The notes beneath the pieces are model-generated. The model worked only from the letters and a program-made list of their open reading frames with translations, was not told the DNA's origin and ran no database searches. The translations under genes and the position numbers were made by a program. Positions 59,584-64,000 of a stretch of 64,000 bases of DNA are shown here, in pieces. This DNA comes from DASTPP01 sp035762175 (GTDB lineage: Bacteria > Myxococcota_A > Polyangia > Polyangiales > Polyangiaceae). Each line of letters opens with the position of its first letter. Position 1 is the stretch's first letter. The stretch spans positions 1 through 64,000 of the forward strand of contig DASTPP010000438.1 in assembly GCA_035762175.1 (NCBI GenBank), in the 5' to 3' direction.

Positions 59584-60525
59584 ATGGCACGCGCCCTCGA
59601 GCCGCTGCGCAGGCCGCTCTCGCCCGGCCCCGAGCTCGACCCGCTCGACCCCCGCCTCGCGGCCGTCGTCGACGCGGCCGAGCGGCGCCAGTTTCGCGAG
59701 GCCGCCGACCGCGCCGAGGCCCTCTTCGCCGAGGGCGTGTACGACGTGCAGGCGGTCTCGATCTACCTCTACCAGGCCTTCGCCGAGGGCGGCCTCGGCG
59801 CGCTCGGCGAGCTCTTCGCCACCGCCGAGGCGCTCGCCGGCGACAACCTCGGCGCCCTCTCGCCCGCCCGCCGCCGCGAAGAGCGCCTCGACCGCCGCCT
59901 CGGCTGGCTCTTCGACACCGTCAACGACGCGCTCGAGTACCACGTGCTCAAGAACACCCCCGACTGGGCCCGCTGGCGCGAGGGGGTCGGCCCCGACGCC
60001 TTCGCCGAGGCGCTCGCGCGGGGCGAGGCGCTCGGCGGGCGCCTGCGCGCGGGCGGCTTCAAGGCCGGCGAGGCGGGCCTCGGCCGCCTGCTGACCCGCC
60101 TGCAACCCCTCGCCCCCGTGCTCGCGCCGCCCCCCGCGCCCGCCCCCCCGCCGGCCGCGGCCCAGGCCCCCGCCGCCGCCGTCGCCTCACCCGCGGCCCA
60201 CGCGACGCTCGAGCCCTCGCGCCACCGCGTCGAGCTCGTCGCGTCCGACAAGTTCGTCGAGCTGCTCTGCAAGCTCAGGGCCTTCGAGGCGCTCGTCGAG
60301 CGCAAGAACTACCAGAAGGCCGCCCTCGTCGGCGACGACCTCCTGCAGACGCTCGACGACTTCGACCCGCGGGCCTACTTCCCCGAGCTCTTCGCCGGCT
60401 TCAGCGCCCTCTTCAGCGAGCACGTCGACCAGCTCGCGCCCCACTGGGGCGACCGCGACACCATCACCTGGAAGGCCCTCGCCCAGTTCTACCGCGTCGA
60501 CCTGAAGGGCTTCGTCGGGGGCTAG
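59584..60525 (+). CDS. tssA: T6SS assembly protein TssA-like (ImpA family)
   Basis: 313 residues, starting 10 nt after the PAAR-like stop. The N-terminal domain fits ImpA_N: ELDPLDPRLAAVVDAAERRQ, EGVYDVQAVSIYLYQAFAEG, GLGALGELFATAEALAGDNL, ALSPARRREERLDRRLGWLF. A Pro/Ala linker is followed by a C-terminal domain (ELLCKLRAFEALVERKNYQK, YFPELFAGFSALFSEHVDQL) of the short VasJ/TssA2-like type. TssA proteins guide tube/sheath polymerisation or cap the tail end. The sequence is divergent, so the subclass is uncertain. Confidence 0.75.
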   Translation: MARALEPLRRPLSPGPELDPLDPRLAAVVDAAERRQFREAADRAEALFAEGVYDVQAVSIYLYQAFAEGGLGALGELFATAEALAGDNLGALSPARRREERLDRRLGWLFDTVNDALEYHVLKNTPDWARWREGVGPDAFAEALARGEALGGRLRAGGFKAGEAGLGRLLTRLQPLAPVLAPPPAPAPPPAAAQAPAAAVASPAAHATLEPSRHRVELVASDKFVELLCKLRAFEALVERKNYQKAALVGDDLLQTLDDFDPRAYFPELFAGFSALFSEHVDQLAPHWGDRDTITWKALAQFYRVDLKGFVGG

Positions 60526-60529
60526 CGCC

Positions 60530-61471
60530 GTGGGCGAGGGGCCGGCTCGGTCGGGCGGCGGGGCCGGCGCCCCCGATGACGCCTTCGAGCGCCGCGTCGA
60601 GCGCGAGGCGTCGCGCTTCGACCTGCGGCCGCTGCTCGACCTTTTGCGCGCGCGGGGCTACCGCGAAATTCTCTTTCAGAGCGCCACCTCGGCCCGCTCG
60701 TCGCCCTCGATCGTCGAGAGCGTGCGCTTCGAGCGCTCGCCCCGCCCGCTCGTGCGCGTCGCGCTGAACCTCGGCCTGCTCGCCGACGGCACCCTCTTGC
60801 CGAGCTACTTCTTTCGCACCGTCGAGGGCTCGCGCGACCCCGAGCGCTTCTACGAGTTTCTCGGCTTCTTCGAGCACCGCCTGATCGACGAGTTCGTGCG
60901 CGCGCTCTACCCCGAGGAGGGGGGCCGGGCGCTGCGCGACTGGGGCGGCGCGCGCCGCTCGCTCTTCAAGATGCACGGCATCGGCTCGCCCGCCACGCTG
61001 CAGTGGCTCGCGCGGCTCTACTTCCCCGAGCTCGGGGTGCGCGTCGGGCGCTGGCCCTTCGCCCGGCTCTCGAGCGCGCACGCCCTGCGCACGGGCCAGA
61101 CGCCCCTCGACGGCAGCGGCGTGCTCGGCCGCTCGTACGAGTCGCACGCCGAGGGCCTCGCCCTCGAGCTGGTGGCCGAAGAAGAGACCGACGCCCGGGG
61201 CCGGGGCTGGGCCGGCGTCGTCGTCGGGCGGCTGCGCCAGAAGCTGCTGCCCTTGCTCGCGCCCTTCCGGCTGCCGCTCACGGTGCGCCTGCGGGTGCTC
61301 GTGCACGCGAGCTGGGCCCGCGTCGAGTCGCCCGACGACCCCAAGGGCTACCTGGGCTACGATCGGCTGCGGGCCGACGAAGAGTCGGGGCACACCGTCG
61401 TGCTCTACCGCGGCGTCGCCGGCGAAGAAGGTGGCATGCTCTTCGCCGACGCGGGCGAAGGGGCCGGCTGA
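60530..61471 (+). CDS. tssG: T6SS baseplate protein TssG (VasB/ImpH)
   Basis: 313 residues, GTG start five nt after tssA. It shows FERRVEREASRFDLRPLLDL, LLRARGYREILFQSAT, VRVALNLGLLADGTLLPSYF, the characteristic EFLGFFEHRLIDEFVRALYP, and a C-terminal wing with SESGHTVVLYRG-like strands. These fit TssG, which forms the (TssF)2-TssG wedge. Length is in the family range of 300-340. Its partner tssF is in the opposite arm of the locus. It is 22 nt upstream of tssE. Confidence 0.85.
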   Translation: MGEGPARSGGGAGAPDDAFERRVEREASRFDLRPLLDLLRARGYREILFQSATSARSSPSIVESVRFERSPRPLVRVALNLGLLADGTLLPSYFFRTVEGSRDPERFYEFLGFFEHRLIDEFVRALYPEEGGRALRDWGGARRSLFKMHGIGSPATLQWLARLYFPELGVRVGRWPFARLSSAHALRTGQTPLDGSGVLGRSYESHAEGLALELVAEEETDARGRGWAGVVVGRLRQKLLPLLAPFRLPLTVRLRVLVHASWARVESPDDPKGYLGYDRLRADEESGHTVVLYRGVAGEEGGMLFADAGEGAG

Positions 61472-61493
61472 GAGACGAGCCAAGGAGGGCGCC

Positions 61494-61874
61494 ATGTTCT
61501 TGCACAAGCACTTCGGCGGCGGCGACGGCGGCGGCGAGCTCGACGACGTCGCCCGCAACCTCGCGCACGTGCTCGGCACCCGCCGGGGCGCCGGCTACTT
61601 CTTGAAGAGCTTCGGGCTCAGCGACGCCGGCTTTCGCACGCCCGAAGAGAGCGTCACGGCGCTAACGGCCGAGCTGCGCGAGACCATTCGGCTTTACGAG
61701 CCGCGCGTCGAGCTCGTCGACATCGACGAAGACTACGACGACGACGGCGCGCGCGCCCGCCTGGTCGTCGCCCTGCGCCTGCGCTCGCACGGAGAGCGCC
61801 TGCGCCTCGTCGTCGACCTGTCGTCGCGCTCGTTCGACATCGTCGCCCTGGCGGCCGACGGGGGCCCGGGCTGA
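61494..61874 (+). CDS. tssE: T6SS baseplate protein TssE (gp25-like)
   Basis: 126 residues with an excellent AAGGAGG ribosome binding site. The gp25 fold is recognised by VARNLAHVLGTRRGAGYFLK, SFGLSDAGFRTPEE, TALTAELRETIRLYEPRVEL, and the C-terminal LVVDLSSRSFDIVAL. In gp25/TssE the conserved EPR triad (here YEPRVEL) is needed for sheath nucleation, and it is intact. Directly downstream of tssG and 19 nt upstream of the second VgrG-like gene. Confidence 0.92.
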   Translation: MFLHKHFGGGDGGGELDDVARNLAHVLGTRRGAGYFLKSFGLSDAGFRTPEESVTALTAELRETIRLYEPRVELVDIDEDYDDDGARARLVVALRLRSHGERLRLVVDLSSRSFDIVALAADGGPG

Positions 61875-61893
61875 GGCGCCCGGGGGGCCCGCC

Positions 61894-63615
61894 TTGTACC
61901 TCGACCGCCTGCGCGCCGAGCTCTCGATCGCCGCCGGCGAGGGCGCCCCCGTCGCCGTGCCCTCGCGCCACGTCGAGCGCTTCGACCTGCGCCTCGACCC
62001 CTGGGGCTTCGAGGCCGAGCTGGCCTTCTGGGTGGTCTGCGAGGCCGACCCGTCCGAAGACACGCTCTTCGACGCCTTCGTCGGCCCCGCCCAGCTCGAG
62101 GCCACGCTCACGCTCGGCCGCTCGTTCGACGAGGTGGGCGAAGACGCCGAAGCGCTCGTGCTGAAGGGCCTCGCCGTCGAGCGCTCGGCCCGCGAGCTGC
62201 CCGCCGGCGACGTCGCGGGCGCCCCCGTGCTCTCGCGGCGCTACCGGCTGCGCTTCGTCGACCGCGCCCGCGCGCTCTGGCCACACCACCGCCCGGACTC
62301 GCTCTACGTCGACGCCACCTACCGCGATCTCTTCGCCGACAACCTGCCCCGCGGCGTCTCGCTCGCCCACGCCTGGGCGGCCTCGTCGGCCCGGCGCCCC
62401 GTGCTCTCGCTCGGCCTCGGCGCCGCCGACGAGGCCCCCGCGCCCGGGGTCGCGCCCGCGAGCTTCTACGACTTCACCTTCTGGCTGCTCGACCGCGAGG
62501 CCGCCGGGCTCTTTTACGACTACGCGTCGTCGTCCTACCGCGTCGCCGACGAGAAGCCCAACGCCTCGTCGCCGCGCGCGCTCGAGCCCGACGAGGTCGA
62601 GGCGATCGAGATCGCGCTGCCCCGCCTGCGGCGCGCGAAGGTCGTCGTGCTCAACGCCTACGCCGACGCGGCCGAGGCCCGCCGCGAGATCGCCAACGCC
62701 GTCGCCCTCGAGGGCGTGCGCGCCGACGCCCTCGCCCGCACCCCCGTCGCTTCCGAGTTCGACGCCCGCGTCAAGCGCGAGACCGCCCGCGCCCGCCAAC
62801 CCCGCGAAGGCGCCCGCGTCACCCTGCGGCGCACCCCCGCCGCCGCCCTCGCCCCCAACCTCGCCCTCACGCTCGGCGAGGGCTTCAGCGACAAGCTCTT
62901 CGCCCACGGCAAGACCTACCGCATCGTGACCCTACGCCTGCGCGGCGTGCCCCCCGCCGAGGCAGGCCCGGAGGCGCCCGGCAGCGACCTGGCGGGGCAA
63001 GGCGCCGGCGCCGATGCGCCTGGCGGCGACATCGCCGGCCAAGGCGGCGGCACCGAGGCCGACCTCGGGCGGCGCTACGCCCTCGACTACGAGCTCGATC
63101 TCGAGCTCGCGAGCGACCCGAGCTTTCACGCCCCGCCCTTCGCCCCGCCCCCGTGGCCCTTCTTCGTCGAGGGCAACGTCGTCAGCGAGATCGGCCAAGA
63201 CGACGAGCTCACCTACCAGGCCTACCGCGACGAGGCGACCTCGCTCGACTTCTACAAGATCGCGGTGCCCCTCTTCGAGGGCAAGAAGGTCATCGCGCCC
63301 TACGAGCCCACCGCCCTCTCGGGGCAATTTTACTTTCCGCTCTACAAGGGCGAGCGCGTGCTCGTCGCGCTCGACTTCGACCGCGCCTCCGTCGCCGGCC
63401 ACCTCGACTGGCGCCCCGGCGCCCGCCTGCCCCTCGAGTCGCAGGGCAACCACCTTTTGCTCGGCAAGAAGGGCACCAGCCAGACCTCGCTGCGCCACAC
63501 CTACGCCGACGGCAAGCCCTCGCTCACCATCGAGCGAACGTCCGACAAAGATCGGCAGACCATCGTCATCTCCGAGGGCACCATCCGCCTCGAGACGAAA
63601 GAAGACGAGGGCTGA
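61894..63615 (+). CDS. VgrG-like spike protein, copy 2
   Basis: 573 residues, TTG start 19 nt after tssE. Residues 1-390 are a gp27-like region with only distant similarity to classical VgrG. Residues about 420-573 carry clear gp5-type motifs: EGNVVSEIGQDDELTYQAYR, KIAVPLFEGKKVIAPYEPT, SGQFYFPLYKGERVLVALDF, HLDWRPGARLPLESQGNHLL, TSLRHTYADGKPSLTIERTS, IVISEGTIRLETKEDE. The product ends just after the OB fold and short needle start, without a long needle or effector domain. Paralogous to 42972-44918. Last gene of the plus arm; it probably forms the spike that carries the DUF4280 tip. Confidence 0.8.
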   Translation: MYLDRLRAELSIAAGEGAPVAVPSRHVERFDLRLDPWGFEAELAFWVVCEADPSEDTLFDAFVGPAQLEATLTLGRSFDEVGEDAEALVLKGLAVERSARELPAGDVAGAPVLSRRYRLRFVDRARALWPHHRPDSLYVDATYRDLFADNLPRGVSLAHAWAASSARRPVLSLGLGAADEAPAPGVAPASFYDFTFWLLDREAAGLFYDYASSSYRVADEKPNASSPRALEPDEVEAIEIALPRLRRAKVVVLNAYADAAEARREIANAVALEGVRADALARTPVASEFDARVKRETARARQPREGARVTLRRTPAAALAPNLALTLGEGFSDKLFAHGKTYRIVTLRLRGVPPAEAGPEAPGSDLAGQGAGADAPGGDIAGQGGGTEADLGRRYALDYELDLELASDPSFHAPPFAPPPWPFFVEGNVVSEIGQDDELTYQAYRDEATSLDFYKIAVPLFEGKKVIAPYEPTALSGQFYFPLYKGERVLVALDFDRASVAGHLDWRPGARLPLESQGNHLLLGKKGTSQTSLRHTYADGKPSLTIERTSDKDRQTIVISEGTIRLETKEDEG

Positions 63616-63718
63616 GCCCGCCTCGGGCGGAGCGCCCGGCGCTTCGAGCGGCTCGCGGGCCCGCCGCCGCGTCGCACCCGCCTCGGGGCGCAGGGCGGAC
63701 CGCCCTCGTCGCGGGCCT

Positions 63719-64000
63719 CTACTTCCTCCCTCGGAGCCTGTCGAGCTTGGCCGCGATGATCTCGGCGCGAGCATGGTCGAGCGTTGCCGAAAGGTGCGGC
63801 GTCTCCCGCCACGCCCTCAGGACGTCGTCCGGCTTGCAGAGTTCGGGCAAGGCCCTCAACGTGACTGTCTGGCCTAGGGTCCTGATGTCGAAGCCGTTGC
63901 TCGCGCTCTTCGACTTGTTCATCTTGATGACGTTCGCGGCGAGCTCGATCTGCAGCTCGTGCGCCTTTCCGCCGTGCTCTTTGGTTAGCGCCGCGATGAC
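63719..64000 (-). CDS. C-terminal part of an unknown protein (5' partial at window edge)
   Basis: 94 codons run in from the right edge without interruption to TAG at 63719-63721; the start lies beyond the window. The visible sequence (VIAALTKEHGGKAHELQIEL, AANVIKMNKSKSASNGFDIR, TLRALPELCKPDDVLRAWRE, ARAEIIAAKLDRLRGRK) is soluble and mainly helical. Codon use is less extreme than in the T6SS genes (for example att, gtt and act codons). No family recognised. It converges on the T6SS plus arm. Confidence 0.55.
   Translation of the reverse strand, partial: VIAALTKEHGGKAHELQIELAANVIKMNKSKSASNGFDIRTLGQTVTLRALPELCKPDDVLRAWRETPHLSATLDHARAEIIAAKLDRLRGRK

Overview
The window reads as chromosomal DNA from a very GC-rich, Gram-negative predatory-type bacterium, most likely a myxobacterium (class Polyangia or a close relative). 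This is inferred from GC at nearly every third codon position, a serine/threonine kinase with a PEGA domain, a STAND-NTPase/FGE-sulfatase fusion, an ADYC-domain lipoprotein, Gly/Ala-linker lipoproteins, an AgmX/PglI-type C-terminal domain and two large PAS/GAF histidine kinases. No rRNA, tRNA, CRISPR array or intact transposase was seen.

Positions 1-35971 form a mosaic of regulatory, surface and accessory genes. In order: the C-terminal part of a kinase/STAND/FGE protein, an ADYC lipoprotein, a PEGA-tailed Ser/Thr kinase, an unknown protein paired with a LanC-like protein, an SRPBCC protein, a predicted outer-membrane protein, and two histidine kinases (16320-18542 and 19548-22247). Then come an OmpA-type lipoprotein, a half-CBS/universal-stress pair, several lipoproteins, and a bifunctional alpha-oxoamine-synthase/acyltransferase fusion with a long Ala/Pro/Ser/Thr repeat tail (29354-32563). 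The spaces between genes hold broken pieces: a wax-ester-synthase N-terminus, a CaiB/BaiF CoA-transferase C-terminus, an ABC-permease relic and two frameshifted small genes. There are two internal duplications. One is a two-gene cassette (single-pass membrane protein plus DUF2383 four-helix protein) at 13957-15053 (+) and 25207-26394 (-). The other is a small uncharacterised gene at 7198-7563 (-) and 23008-23580 (-). A roughly 317-bp palindromic, MITE-like element (32696-33012) overwrites the 3' end of a minus-strand gene.

Positions 38286-63615 are a type VI secretion (T6SS) locus in two divergent arms. The minus arm carries a needle-like protein, TssF, TssL, an unknown protein and a lytic transglycosylase. 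The plus arm carries a VgrG-like protein with a helical tail, two further Ala-rich helical proteins, a tube-like protein, TssB, TssC, a second tube-like protein, TssK, TssM, TssJ, an acyl-CoA-synthetase-like pseudoenzyme, a DUF4280 PAAR-like tip, TssA, TssG, TssE and a second VgrG-like protein. Together these encode a membrane complex (J-L-M), baseplate (A, E, F, G, K), sheath (B-C), candidate tube proteins and two spikes. TssH/ClpV is not in the window. A small helix-turn-helix gene lies between the helical genes and the tube/sheath genes. A palindromic repeat array (about 37905-38180) separates the minus arm from a HEAT-repeat gene.

The features most likely to be new biology are the helical-protein trio attached to the first VgrG, the ANL-like pseudoenzyme inside the T6SS operon, the two divergent tube-like paralogues, and the duplicated membrane/DUF2383 cassette.
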